Assembly: GCF_002007205.1 (NCBI RefSeq)
Contig: NZ_LAZS01000005.1
Span: 682,001-746,000 of the forward strand
Origin: Ensifer adhaerens
Lineage (GTDB): Bacteria; Pseudomonadota; Alphaproteobacteria; Rhizobiales; Rhizobiaceae
Direction of reading: 5' to 3'
DNA length: 64,000 nt
Shown: positions 47,917 through 56,334 of the stretch, in pieces
How positions within the stretch are numbered: the stretch's first letter is position 1
Layout: each line of letters opens with the position of its first letter
Position numbers and translations under genes: made by a program
Notes under the pieces: model-generated
Databases searched by the model: none
Told to the model about the DNA's origin: nothing
The model's input: only the letters and a program-made list of their open reading frames with translations

Positions 47917-48906
47917 TCAGCTTGCCGAGGAAAGGCAGGTTTTCAGCGACGTGCCGATCCCCTCCATCATCTGGAAATAGAGATCCGGGCCGGCGTCGAG
48001 CGTGCCGGCCTCCGGGTCGAGCGTGCCGGACTTCGCCGGTGTGCCCTCGATCACCACATTGATCAGCTTCGGCTCGAACTGCGGTTCGGCAAAGACGCAA
48101 GTCGCACCCAGTTCCCTGATCTTGGCATGGATCTGCGACACCCGATCCGCACCCGGCAGGACCTCGGGGCTGACGGTGATCGAGCCGGCGACGCGCACTT
48201 TGTAGCGGTGCTCGAAGTACTGGTAGGCATCGTGGAAGACGACGAAGGGCTTGTCCTTGACCGGCGCCACGGTCTCCGTGAGCTTGGCATCCAGCGCGTC
48301 CAGGCGCTTGTTCAGCGCATCCAGATTGGCCTTGTAGGCGGTCGCATTGTCCGGATCGGCCGCGGCAAGCGTCTTTTCGATCTCGGCGGCCATCGCCTTG
48401 GCATTCATGGGGTCAAGCCACATGTGCAGGTCGGTATCGCCGTGGCCGTGGTCATGATGATCATGGCCGTGATCGTGGCCGGCTTCGCCCTCGGCATCCT
48501 TGTGCCCCTCCTCGCCGTGGCCTTCCTCGCCGTGGTCATGCGCCTCGAAGGCACCGCCCTCGCGGAACTTCAGCTTCTCGATGCCCGGCGCTTCGCTAAG
48601 CTCCACCACCTTGGCGCCGCTGCTCAAGGCGTCGAGCGGCTTGTCGAGAAAGGCTTCGAGCCCCGGACCGACCCAGAAGACCACTTTCGCGGCCTGCAGC
48701 GCGGAAGCGTTGGATGGCTTCATATTGTAGGTGTGCGGCGAGGCGGCGCCCTCGACGATCAGCGACGGCTCGCCGACGCCCTGCATGATCGAGGCGACGA
48801 GGGAGTGGATCGGCTTGATCGAAACCACCACATCGGGGCCCGCGGCGACAGCAGGTGCGGCGAGCAGCATGGTGGAGGCAAAGAGCAGGGCGGATGTCGA
48901 TTTCAT
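47917..48906 (-). CDS. znuA: Zinc ABC transporter substrate-binding protein
   Basis: Periplasmic zinc receptor of 329 residues with a signal peptide ending AVAAG. Zinc ligands are probably His34 (IKPIHSL), His58 (SPHTYN) and His161 (DLHMWLDP), with a later His in VVFHDAYQYFEHRY. A His/Asp/Glu-rich loop (about 123-157, HDHGHDHHDHGHGD) is typical of ZnuA. ATG 48906 follows CCGGAGAACCCG. It is divergent from znuCB-zur with two Zur-like boxes between. Confidence 0.95.
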   Translation of the reverse strand: MKSTSALLFASTMLLAAPAVAAGPDVVVSIKPIHSLVASIMQGVGEPSLIVEGAASPHTYNMKPSNASALQAAKVVFWVGPGLEAFLDKPLDALSSGAKVVELSEAPGIEKLKFREGGAFEAHDHGEEGHGEEGHKDAEGEAGHDHGHDHHDHGHGDTDLHMWLDPMNAKAMAAEIEKTLAAADPDNATAYKANLDALNKRLDALDAKLTETVAPVKDKPFVVFHDAYQYFEHRYKVRVAGSITVSPEVLPGADRVSQIHAKIRELGATCVFAEPQFEPKLINVVIEGTPAKSGTLDPEAGTLDAGPDLYFQMMEGIGTSLKTCLSSAS

Positions 48907-49012
48907 CGGGTTCTCCGGGCTTGATTGACGCGCCTGCCGCATTGGCCAGGCGCGCTGTCGGGCATGCAAAGCTATTACTCCAACAGGCCGTTGATGGCCT
49001 TGAAGTTGTCAT

Positions 49013-49047
49013 GTAATGTTATTACATCAATTGCGTTATGCTATAAC
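49013..49047. promoter_or_regulatory. Two Zur-box-like palindromes between znuA and znuC
   Basis: GTAATGTTATTAC (49013-49025) and GTTATGCTATAAC (49035-49047) each have perfect 5-bp arms around a 3-bp centre, and their centres are 22 bp apart. They lie about 105-140 bp from znuA and 45-80 bp from znuC, placed to repress both directions when zinc is plentiful. Confidence 0.75.
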
Positions 49048-49090
49048 GTGTGCGATAGCCAGTGGCAACCATGCAATCCGGAATTTTTTC

Positions 49091-49996
49091 ATGCTGAATT
49101 TCCGTTCTCCAGAAACGCTGCCGCTGGTCAATCTCAGCAATGCCGGCGTGCTCCGCAACGGTCGCTGGCTGGTGCGCGGCGTCGAATTCTCGATCAGCCC
49201 GGGCGAGATCGTCACGCTGATCGGGCCGAACGGCTCCGGCAAATCGACGACGGCAAAGACGGCGATCGGCGTATTGAAACCGGACGAGGGCCATGTCGAG
49301 CGCAAGCCGGGCCTGAAGGTCGGCTACGTGCCGCAGAAGCTTGCCGTCGACTGGACGCTGCCCTTGACGGTCGAGCGGCTGATGACGCTGACTGGCCCCC
49401 TGAAGGGCCGGGAGATCGAGGAAGCGCTGTCGGCAACCGGGGTGCTGCATCTGGCCAAATCCGAGGTGCAGCATCTCTCCGGCGGTGAGTTCCAGCGGGC
49501 GCTGCTTGCCCGCGCCATCGCCCGCAAGCCGGACCTCCTGGTGCTCGACGAACCGGTGCAGGGCGTCGATTTCAGCGGCGAGATCGCGCTCTACGAACTG
49601 ATCAAGCAGATCCGCAACCGCACCGGCTGCGGCATCCTGTTGATCTCGCACGACCTGCATATCGTCATGGCCGAAACCGATACGGTCGTCTGCCTCAATG
49701 GCCATGTCTGCTGCCGCGGTACGCCGCAGGCGGTCAGCCAGAGCCCGGAATACCAGAAGCTCTTCGGAAGGCGCGCGGCCAATACGCTTGCCGTCTACAG
49801 CCACCACCACGACCACACCCATCTGCCCGATGGCCGGGTGCTGCATGCGGACGGTTCGATCACCGAACATTGCTATCCCGGCGACGGACATCACCACGAC
49901 GACGAGGAAAACGTGCACGACCACGGCGAGGACTGCGGCTGCGGCCATCACACGCGCCTGCATGGCTACGAGGCGAAGGAGAAGCGCGATGCTTGA
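49091..49996 (+). CDS. znuC: Zinc ABC transporter ATPase with extended His-rich tail
   Basis: ATPase of 301 residues, about 50 longer than E. coli ZnuC. Walker A is GPNGSGKST, signature LSGGEFQRALLARA and Walker B LLVLDEPVQGVD. Characteristic ZnuC phrases are VGYVPQKLAVDWTLPLTV and LISHDLHIVMAETD. The tail from about 233 is His/Asp/Cys-rich (SHHHDHTH, GHHHDDEENVHDHGEDCGCGHH), suggesting zinc binding or sensing. ATG 49091 is chosen over an in-frame start at 49016 that lies inside the Zur-box region. Confidence 0.93.
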   Translation: MLNFRSPETLPLVNLSNAGVLRNGRWLVRGVEFSISPGEIVTLIGPNGSGKSTTAKTAIGVLKPDEGHVERKPGLKVGYVPQKLAVDWTLPLTVERLMTLTGPLKGREIEEALSATGVLHLAKSEVQHLSGGEFQRALLARAIARKPDLLVLDEPVQGVDFSGEIALYELIKQIRNRTGCGILLISHDLHIVMAETDTVVCLNGHVCCRGTPQAVSQSPEYQKLFGRRAANTLAVYSHHHDHTHLPDGRVLHADGSITEHCYPGDGHHHDDEENVHDHGEDCGCGHHTRLHGYEAKEKRDA

Positions 49997-50819
49997 CGAT
50001 TTCTTCGTGCGCGCGCTGATCGCCGGCATCGGCATCGCCGTCATGGCCGGGCCGCTCGGCTGCTTCGTCATCTGGCGGCGCATGGCCTATTTCGGCGACA
50101 CCATGGCGCATTCGGCGCTGCTCGGCGTCGCCCTGTCGCTGCTTCTCGAACTCAACCTGATGCTCAGCGTCTTCATCGTTGCCGCCGCCGTCTCGGTGCT
50201 GCTGCTCTTCCTGCAACGGCGCGGCGCGCTATCGACGGATGCGCTGCTCGGCATCCTCTCGCACTCGGCGCTCTCCTTCGGCCTCGTCATCGTCGCCTTC
50301 ATGACCTGGGTGCGCATCGATCTCGTCGGCTTCCTCTTCGGCGACATCCTTGCCGTCTCCGAATCCGACATCGACATCATCTGGGGCGGCGGCATCCTCG
50401 TCATCTTCGCCATCGTCTATCTCTGGCGCCCGCTGCTTGCCTCCACCGTCAATCCGGAACTTGCAGAAGCCGAGGGGCTGAAGCCCGAGCGCACGCGGCT
50501 CTTCTTCATGCTCTTGATGGCGCTTGTCATCGCGATCGCCATGAAGATCGTCGGCATCCTGCTGATCACCTCGCTGCTGATCATCCCGGCCGCCACCGCC
50601 CGGCGCTTCTCGACGTCGCCGGAAGTGATGGCGGTGCTCGCATCGGTGATCGGTGCGCTCGCCGTTACCGGTGGTCTTTTCGGTTCGCTGCACTGGGATA
50701 CGCCATCGGGACCGTCTATCGTCGTTGCAGCCGTTGGGCTTTTCGTTCTCAGTCTGCTACCGATCGGACGCCGCCAGATCGAGGCAGCGCATCATTCCAC
50801 GCCTGGAGGGCATCACTGA
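49989..50819 (+). CDS. znuB: Zinc ABC transporter permease
   Basis: Inner-membrane permease of 276 residues with about eight helices. MAGPLGCFVIWRRMAYFGDTMAHSALLGVAL and KIVGILLITSLLIIPAATAR are diagnostic of ZnuB. The start overlaps znuC by 8 bp and its stop overlaps the zur start. Confidence 0.95.
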   Translation: MLDDFFVRALIAGIGIAVMAGPLGCFVIWRRMAYFGDTMAHSALLGVALSLLLELNLMLSVFIVAAAVSVLLLFLQRRGALSTDALLGILSHSALSFGLVIVAFMTWVRIDLVGFLFGDILAVSESDIDIIWGGGILVIFAIVYLWRPLLASTVNPELAEAEGLKPERTRLFFMLLMALVIAIAMKIVGILLITSLLIIPAATARRFSTSPEVMAVLASVIGALAVTGGLFGSLHWDTPSGPSIVVAAVGLFVLSLLPIGRRQIEAAHHSTPGGHH

Positions 50820-51214
50820 TGGCTACGCCGCAACTGACCAAGAACCAGACGCTGGTGATGGATGCGCTCAGCCATTCCGAAGGGCCGATGAGCGCCTACA
50901 CGATTCTCGACAAGCTGCGCGATCATGGTTTTCGCGCGCCGCTGCAGGTCTATCGCGCGCTCGACAAGCTGCAGGAATACGGCATGGTGCACCGGCTGGA
51001 GAGTATCAACGCCTTCGTCGCCTGCTCCTGCCCGCATGACCACGAGCACGACCATGGCGTCACTGCCTTTACCATCTGCGAGGGCTGCGGCCAGGTGACC
51101 GAGTTCCATGACGAGGCGATCGAGCAGCGGCTTTCGACGCTGACGCGGGCGCAGAACTTCAAGACCGAGAAGACCACGATCGAGATCCGCGGCCATTGCC
51201 AGAGCTGCGCGTAG
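50819..51214 (+). CDS. zur: Zinc uptake regulator (Fur family)
   Basis: Zinc-sensing repressor of 131 residues. The winged helix (about 10-65) is followed by a dimerisation domain with HDHEHDH (about 73-79). Structural-zinc cysteines are CEGC (87, 90) and CQSC (127, 130). It overlaps znuB by one base, so the repressor is made from the operon it controls through the Zur-like boxes upstream, a negative feedback loop. Confidence 0.93.
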   Translation: MATPQLTKNQTLVMDALSHSEGPMSAYTILDKLRDHGFRAPLQVYRALDKLQEYGMVHRLESINAFVACSCPHDHEHDHGVTAFTICEGCGQVTEFHDEAIEQRLSTLTRAQNFKTEKTTIEIRGHCQSCA

Positions 51215-51250
51215 GGTCTGGTCCGGCAACTGCGCTTGTCTCGCCGAACA

Positions 51251-51541
51251 TCAGATGTCGTCCCCCACGCGAACCCGGGTTCGATGAAGGGAAGCTTGGG
51301 CTTCCTTCACCGTTTGGATGACGGAATCATATAGGCCCGAACGCGATGTTGCCTGCCAAAAACCTAGCGGCCACTGCCCTTCATCTTCTTCCGCCGGACC
51401 GAAGTACTGCTCGATAGAGTATCGAAGCAGGCCGTGATTCTCGCTTTGCTCGACTACGGCTCGAACTGACGCTGTCCCGTTGGACAACATCTCCAGCGCT
51501 TTCCAGTTCGCTTCGACATCCAAACGTGGAGGCTCGGTCAC
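51251..51541 (-). CDS. Hypothetical protein
   Basis: Ninety-six residues, GTG start at 51541, beginning MTEPPRLDVEANWKALEML. Composition is that of a normal soluble protein (ENHGLLRYSIEQYFGP, DEGQWPLGFWQATSRSGLY). No family or catalytic motif is recognised. The ribosome site is weak. It lies between zur and the carbonic anhydrase gene. Confidence 0.5.
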   Translation of the reverse strand: MTEPPRLDVEANWKALEMLSNGTASVRAVVEQSENHGLLRYSIEQYFGPAEEDEGQWPLGFWQATSRSGLYDSVIQTVKEAQASLHRTRVRVGDDI

Positions 51542-51582
51542 GTGTGATCCCAGACCAAGAAGTTGTGCCCACTCAAGTGGGC

Positions 51583-52113
51583 TCAGTCGAGCCGGGTGAG
51601 GTCGGCGGCGTAGCGCCGCCAGTTCTTGACGTAGTGCGCTGCCGAACGCTTCAGTCCTTCGACTGCCGCATCGTCGAGCGTCCGGATAGCCTTGGCCGGC
51701 GCGCCGACGATCAGCGAATTGTCGGGGAACTCCTTGCCTTCGGTGACCAGCGCATTGGCGCCGACGAGGCAGTTGCGGCCGATTCTGGCGCCGTTGAGCA
51801 CGGTCGCGCCCATGCCGATCAGCGAGTTTTCGCCGATGGTGCAGCCGTGGATGATGGCACTGTGCCCGATGGTGCAGCCTTCGCCGATCGTCACCGGAAA
51901 ACCCGGATCGACATGGATGACGACGTTTTCCTGGATATTGGTGCGGGCGCCAAGCCGGATCGGCTCATTGTCGCCGCGCAGCGTCACGCCAAACCAGATG
52001 CCGACCTCGTCGCCGATCTCGACCTGGCCGATGACATTGGCGTCCGGGGCCACCCAATAGCTACCCTTCGGCGGGGTCTGCGGGCGAAGTGATCCGAGGG
52101 CGTATAGTGGCAT
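51583..52113 (-). CDS. Gamma-class carbonic anhydrase-like protein
   Basis: Left-handed beta-helix protein of 176 residues built from hexapeptide repeats (VIGQVEIGDEVGIW, TIGEGCTIGHSAIIHGC, ATVLNGARIGRNC). The three metal His are probably His67, His84 and His89. The family may hydrate CO2 or act as an acyl-/zinc-binding assembly protein (YrdA/CaiE type). ATG 52113 has AAAGGACAAA upstream. Confidence 0.88.
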   Translation of the reverse strand: MPLYALGSLRPQTPPKGSYWVAPDANVIGQVEIGDEVGIWFGVTLRGDNEPIRLGARTNIQENVVIHVDPGFPVTIGEGCTIGHSAIIHGCTIGENSLIGMGATVLNGARIGRNCLVGANALVTEGKEFPDNSLIVGAPAKAIRTLDDAAVEGLKRSAAHYVKNWRRYAADLTRLD

Positions 52114-52188
52114 CCATTTTGTCCTTTCGTGACGCGGCCAAGCGGCGCCGGGCGGCAAGCGGGGGACCGCCTTCCGCAGATGATCCTG

Positions 52189-52875
52189 TCAGACGACCGT
52201 CACGGCAAGGGCCGCAACGCCGTCGACGCCGCACATGACCTCGTCGCCGCGCGCGACCGGGCCGACGCCCGAGGGCGTGCCGGTCATGATGATGTCGCCC
52301 GGCGCCAGCGTGAAGAGCTTGGAGAGTTCGGCGATCACCTCCGGCACCTTCCAGATCATCTGGTCGAGATCGCCCTGCTGGCGCATTTCGCCGTTGACCT
52401 TCAGCCAGATGTTGCCGTTGACCGGATGGCCGATCGTTTCGGCCGATGCGATCGCCGAAACCGGGGCGGAATGTTCGAATGCCTTGGCGGCGGCCCAGGG
52501 CTTGCCAGCCTTCTTGGCCTCGGCCTGCAGGTCGCGGCGGGTGAAATCGATGCCGACGGCGTAGCCATAGACGCATTCCAGCGCGTCCTCGACGGCGATG
52601 TCGCTGCCGCCGCGCTTCAGCGCCACGACGAGCTCCACCTCGTGGTGAACGTCGGTGGTCAATGGCGGGTAGGGGAAGGTGTTGCCGGCGGCGAGCAGAT
52701 TGTCCGGATTTTTCTGGAAGAAGAACGGCGGCTCGCGGTTGGGGTCGTGGCCCATTTCGATCGCATGGGCAGCATAGTTGCGGCCGACGCAATAGACCCG
52801 GCGGACTGGAAATCCGACGAGGCTGCCGGAAATCGGCAGCAGTACGGGAAGCGGAGGAGGGATGATGGTTTCCAT
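52189..52875 (-). CDS. Fumarylacetoacetate hydrolase family protein
   Basis: FAH-fold hydrolase/isomerase of 228 residues. [47 protein letters not shown] and [14 protein letters not shown] are standard signatures; the metal site uses Glu/Asp in HHEVELVV and DFTRRD. Typical reactions are acylpyruvate hydrolysis or oxaloacetate handling; the substrate cannot be told here. It is in the same direction as the carbonic anhydrase gene, 75 bp apart. Confidence 0.88.
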   Translation of the reverse strand: METIIPPPLPVLLPISGSLVGFPVRRVYCVGRNYAAHAIEMGHDPNREPPFFFQKNPDNLLAAGNTFPYPPLTTDVHHEVELVVALKRGGSDIAVEDALECVYGYAVGIDFTRRDLQAEAKKAGKPWAAAKAFEHSAPVSAIASAETIGHPVNGNIWLKVNGEMRQQGDLDQMIWKVPEVIAELSKLFTLAPGDIIMTGTPSGVGPVARGDEVMCGVDGVAALAVTVV

Positions 52876-53066
52876 GATCGTCCGGTCTTGGGCGCCCGCC
52901 TGTCTTCATCGACAGGAGACCGCGTTTGATGGGCGCTCGCACGTCGACCGATTTCGGTGTCAGGCGAGGCGGGAGAGAATCCGGACGTTAATGCATAAAT
53001 CCGCGAATCGGAATCGATCCGCAAAAAAAATAAAGGAAGGATTGGGGGAGACTGTTCCGGCTGGAG

Positions 53067-53114
53067 CGCGCCCGGATGGGCGCGCGCAATCACGGCATCC
53101 GCGCGGATGCCGTG
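53067..53114. repeat. Two adjacent strong hairpins
   Basis: GCGCGCCC-GGAT-GGGCGCGC and CACGGCATCC-GCGC-GGATGCCGTG follow each other just past the stop of the 68-residue gene. The second is a perfect 24-bp palindrome. No T-run is adjacent, though on the minus strand a long T-run occurs about 30 bp further on (53023-53034). Confidence 0.6.
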
Positions 53115-53124
53115 AGCGGCAAAC

Positions 53125-53331
53125 TCAGGCGCACTGCGCGTAGGCCTGAAGCTGATCTCGGGTCAGGAACCGACCGTCCGAACGCGAGTTAAGTTCGGGA
53201 TGGCTGTATTCGAGGCTTGGGACCTGGGGAAGCTCAAGGGCCTGGCGCACGGTCATGATCCCGAGATCACGGCGGCCGCCTTCGCGCTTCACGGTGACTT
53301 CAACGATGCGATAGAGATTGCTCTCGCTCAT
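53125..53331 (-). CDS. Small conserved-looking hypothetical protein
   Basis: Sixty-eight residues: MSESNLYRIVEVTVKREGGR then a stretch ending RFLTRDQLQAYAQCA. The start has GGGAGAGAACAGT upstream, a good ribosome site. No domain is recognised. It is followed by the two strong hairpins. Confidence 0.6.
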   Translation of the reverse strand: MSESNLYRIVEVTVKREGGRRDLGIMTVRQALELPQVPSLEYSHPELNSRSDGRFLTRDQLQAYAQCA

Positions 53332-53656
53332 ACTGTTCTCTCCCGTATATCGTTTTTTTAGATTCCCTTGATAGGGACTTAACGCTCCGAAATGGGTTTT
53401 TGTGAGGCACCTCAGAATATAGTAGAAAGAAATGAATGCTTCACGACAGAAATCGGGCCATTTCTGGAAAAATCACCCGAGATTGGGCAGTAATGTGCTG
53501 AAATGATGCGTTTCCCGACGTCTGGCCGGTACCGGAATGTCATATCCGGCGACCAGCGCCGTTGCTTCGAAACAAAAATATCAGTCTTGCCACTTGCCCT
53601 ATGGCAAGCGCTCTCCGCATTGCGGCGGCACAGTCGATCGAGCGCCGGTTGGCGCC
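53332..53656. other. Intergenic region without supported gene
   Basis: A/T-richer near 53340-53460, consistent with the promoter of the 68-residue gene. No convincing frame, repeat or palindrome longer than a few bases was seen. Confidence 0.35.
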
Positions 53657-53893
53657 TTAGTGCGTCTTCAGCTCTGCTTCCTGAGCGGCCGAGATGAACA
53701 GCGATCGGGCTTCCTCGGCGGTGCGACGGCCGTCGATGGCGGCGCGGCATGCACTGCGGGCGGCGACATAGAATGGTCCGCGGCGAGGCCAATGGTCCGC
53801 GAGGCAGGCGAGGGCATCTGAGGGGCCCTTGACGGTACGGCAATCGCCACTGATGAAGTCGAGCTCGATCGGCTGTTTCCAGACTAATTGCAT
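53657..53893 (-). CDS. DUF982 domain protein
   Basis: Seventy-eight residues. The pattern W-x-P-I at the start, then a GPSDALACLADHWP segment, GPFYVAARSACRAAIDG and EEARSLFISAAQEAEL is that of DUF982, a small family abundant in rhizobia and of unknown function. ATG 53893 follows AGGAGACG. It stands alone. Confidence 0.75.
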   Translation of the reverse strand: MQLVWKQPIELDFISGDCRTVKGPSDALACLADHWPRRGPFYVAARSACRAAIDGRRTAEEARSLFISAAQEAELKTH

Positions 53894-54086
53894 GCGTCTC
53901 CTCCTTGAGATCATCTCAATGAATGTCGGCCACGCGACAGCCGGGCCCAGGCTCCTCTCGAGGGCGTCGGCAGTCGATCTTGCTAATGTAACGCAGGAGT
54001 TCGCTTTTGTAAGTAGATTTCAGTATCGCGAGGGCAGGTTGCAGGCGCCAAGGGCCTCGCCGTCTCGCGCGATCGCCCCGTCGGCG

Positions 54087-54362
54087 TTATCGGGGCATAT
54101 CGCGCCGCAATCTCTCGGCGAAAGCGCGACCGGCAATGAGCAGGCGTCCCTCGCTCGTATTGCCTGCGAGATAATCGTCGATCAGCATCCTGGCATGACG
54201 CCGCGCCGCCTCGCCGTCGCGCGCCCAGCCCTGTTCGACGCAAAGCGCGTCAAAGACCCGCTGCAGCCTCGCCATGTCTGTCTTCGACAGTGCCAGGCAT
54301 TGTGTCGCACGCAATGGGGCCACCCGTCCCTCCCGCACGCCGTCTTCTGCCGGTCGTTGCAC
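54087..54362 (-). CDS. Hypothetical protein
   Basis: Up to 91 residues; the likely core starts MARLQRVFDALCVEQGWARDG (ATG at 54275) and continues AARRHARMLIDDYLAGNTSEGRLLIAGRAFAERLRR. Helical and charged. The N-terminal 29 residues may not be translated. No family is named with confidence. Confidence 0.45.
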   Translation of the reverse strand: MQRPAEDGVREGRVAPLRATQCLALSKTDMARLQRVFDALCVEQGWARDGEAARRHARMLIDDYLAGNTSEGRLLIAGRAFAERLRRDMPR

Positions 54363-54409
54363 GCACTATGGCAGAACTCAGCCGAATTGGACCCCTTCGG
54401 AATGAGGGG

Positions 54410-55066
54410 TCAGAGAGGTTCCCGACTGCTGTAGGCGAGGGCTGCGAGATACGTTGTGCCGTCCGTGGCCAACTTGTAGCCGTGACGCGACCTGGTGCTG
54501 GCAATCGCCGCCGTTGGTAGTGAATAGATGCTGTCGAACTCGGTGCGCCCGTCGATGTCCCTGATGATCTGACCGAGCGCGGTTTCGGCGATGTAACGCT
54601 CGGCGTCGCCGTCGGGGATGAAGGTCGAATCGACGCGGAAGAAGATCTGAACCGGCCCGGCGCAAATGTTGATCATGATGTCATCCACATTCGCGCCGAT
54701 GTTGACGAGCGTCCCGGCCGGGTCCCACCGGCCGGCCTCGATGCATGCGGATGGCTTCGTCCGCCCATTCAGGCCTTCGAGGGATAGAACGAGACTATCT
54801 GTCAGGATCTCGAAATCCCCGCGCAGTTCACCGGCAAACTCGATCTGGAACCAGTTCATCGGGTGCGGGGCGTCTTCGTCGAACTCGATCTCGAGCTTGC
54901 CGTAACACCAATAGGTCGGGACGGTTTCGGCATATTCCGTCAAGAATCGGTCCGGGGCGCCGAGCGCCTTGGCCACGTCCAGTAGCGTCATCGCGCAGGA
55001 AACCGGCCCCAAGACGCCCGTCCGCAGAAACTCGCGCATCGATACGATCTGGCTCGGACTCTGCAT
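54410..55066 (-). CDS. Hypothetical protein, resembles immunity-type proteins
   Basis: About 218 residues from ATG 55066 (MQSPSQIVSMREFLRTGVLGPVS). The opening pattern REFLRTGVLGPVSCAMTLLDVAKALGAPD followed by YWCYGKLEIEFDEDAP resembles a widespread group of orphan proteins thought to include toxin-immunity or cell-surface accessory proteins; I cannot name a family. No toxin gene is adjacent. The C-terminal 60 residues (from about AERYIAETALGQ) are less typical. Confidence 0.6.
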   Translation of the reverse strand: MQSPSQIVSMREFLRTGVLGPVSCAMTLLDVAKALGAPDRFLTEYAETVPTYWCYGKLEIEFDEDAPHPMNWFQIEFAGELRGDFEILTDSLVLSLEGLNGRTKPSACIEAGRWDPAGTLVNIGANVDDIMINICAGPVQIFFRVDSTFIPDGDAERYIAETALGQIIRDIDGRTEFDSIYSLPTAAIASTRSRHGYKLATDGTTYLAALAYSSREPL

Positions 55067-55103
55067 GGCTGGTTTTTTCTCGAGGCTTGGAAAGTGAGCC
55101 CTA

Positions 55104-55496
55104 TCAGGCCGCGGGTACGACGCGGTCCACCTTGGTGCGGCGGCCGCCTTCCTCGATGCGGTAATAGTCGGAGCCGATCTGCGCATACTGATCGCAGCGC
55201 CGTCCACCATCCTCGAATGTGATGCAGACCTCGTCGCCGGTGATCGTGTAGCTGCCGCCGTCGCGCACCTCGTAGTCGCGGTAGCCATAGCGGCCGTCGG
55301 GGTAGAAGGTGGAGTTGACGCCGTTCAGATTGTAACGCAGCGTCTTGCCGACCAGGAAGGCCTGGAGCGCGTCGCCCGATAGCGTCGGAACGGAAGGGGC
55401 GGCCGGTCTCGGCCTTGCGGCTTCGGGCGCCTCCAACTCCATCGATTGGCATCCGGCCAATAGAAGCGTGAGCAGTGCCACGATCGCGCGTTTCAT
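55104..55496 (-). CDS. Putative lipoprotein
   Basis: Exported protein of 130 residues. A lipobox LLTLLLAGC ends at about residue 16, then a Pro/Ala-rich linker and a small beta-rich domain (GKTLRYNLNGVNSTFYPDGRYGYRDYEVRDGGSYTI ... CITFEDGGRRCDQYAQ). The domain resembles small periplasmic proteins of alphaproteobacteria with two Cys that could pair. An 8-bp dyad lies 14 bp upstream of the start. Confidence 0.7.
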   Translation of the reverse strand: MKRAIVALLTLLLAGCQSMELEAPEAARPRPAAPSVPTLSGDALQAFLVGKTLRYNLNGVNSTFYPDGRYGYRDYEVRDGGSYTITGDEVCITFEDGGRRCDQYAQIGSDYYRIEEGGRRTKVDRVVPAA

Positions 55497-55509
55497 GCCG
55501 TCCGTCCTT

Positions 55510-55538
55510 GTTCCTGTCATCGGTAACGATACAGGAAC
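55510..55538. promoter_or_regulatory. GTTCCTGT-N13-ACAGGAAC dyad upstream of the lipoprotein gene
   Basis: Perfect 8-bp inverted repeat with a 13-bp spacer that includes GGTAACGAT. It could be an operator or a leader hairpin. Confidence 0.4.
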
Positions 55539-55684
55539 GCTGCCCTAGTCCTGTCCGCGAGCGTCGTCAAGTCCGTGCTGCGCGCAGCGGCGGGGACAGG
55601 ACGAGCCGAATACTTGCCTTCGTCCCGCCGCGCTTCGCGCGTTTCTTCCTGTATGGTTCAACGGCGGGAAAAAGCCTCTGTCGC

Positions 55685-55807
55685 TCAGAAAAGGTCGCTG
55701 CCAACCGATGCTGCCACCGTGGCGGCAAGCGCCAACAGCAGAAATGCGGCGCCGATGACGGTCGCTATTGTTCGCCGGCGCCGTGCGCCGCTCCAATCGT
55801 AGCTCAT
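55685..55807 (-). CDS. Forty-residue single-helix membrane protein
   Basis: Starts MSYDWSGARRRRTIATVIG and continues with one hydrophobic helix (about 14-35) before ending GSDLF. The charged start followed by the helix fits a small inner-membrane protein with the N-terminus inside. ATG 55807 follows TCGGAGCGAAAC. No family is recognised. Confidence 0.5.
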   Translation of the reverse strand: MSYDWSGARRRRTIATVIGAAFLLLALAATVAASVGSDLF

Positions 55808-55950
55808 GTTTCGCTCCGACGACGATCATGTCGATGCGGAACAATCGGCGATCTTCCTTAACAAGATGGAAACCATGATCGCTGAAGCAGCTTCGGCGAC
55901 GGGGCGCTCCCCCGGGGGAACGCCGAGCCGCCGCCTTGGTAGTGCTCCTA

Positions 55951-56334
55951 TCAGCCTCGTACCGCGAGCAGTTCAGGGAAGTCGTAGTAGCGCAGCCGCT
56001 TGTCGCCGCAGCGCGAATCATTCGTGCTCGCGTCGATGATCTGCCCATCGCGCAGGGCGTAACCACTGACCGCCAGCCGATGCTGGATCCGCGTTTCCCT
56101 GAAGCGAACGCAGAAGGCATAGATCTTGGCGTCGGGGTTGAACAGCACCACGCTCGATATCTGGGCCATCTTGAACTGCGCGCCCGTGGCGCCAACGCTC
56201 CTTGCCAATTTCACATAGGCGCTGCGCACTGCTGCCGACGGCGGCTTTTGAGACGCGAGGACCGATTCCGGCGCCGGCGGCTGGCATCCGGAAAGCGCCA
56301 GAGCGGCCAGCCCGAGATAGACGTATTTCAGCAT
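55951..56334 (-). CDS. Putative small lipoprotein
   Basis: Exported protein of 127 residues. MLKYVYLGLAALALSGCQPP holds a lipobox with Cys17, and a short beta/alpha domain with AKIYAFCVRFRE and NDSRCGDKRLRYYDFPEL follows. ATG 56334 has GAGGGACAAGGA upstream. It is likely anchored in the outer membrane or periplasm; the function is unknown. Confidence 0.7.
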   Translation of the reverse strand: MLKYVYLGLAALALSGCQPPAPESVLASQKPPSAAVRSAYVKLARSVGATGAQFKMAQISSVVLFNPDAKIYAFCVRFRETRIQHRLAVSGYALRDGQIIDASTNDSRCGDKRLRYYDFPELLAVRG

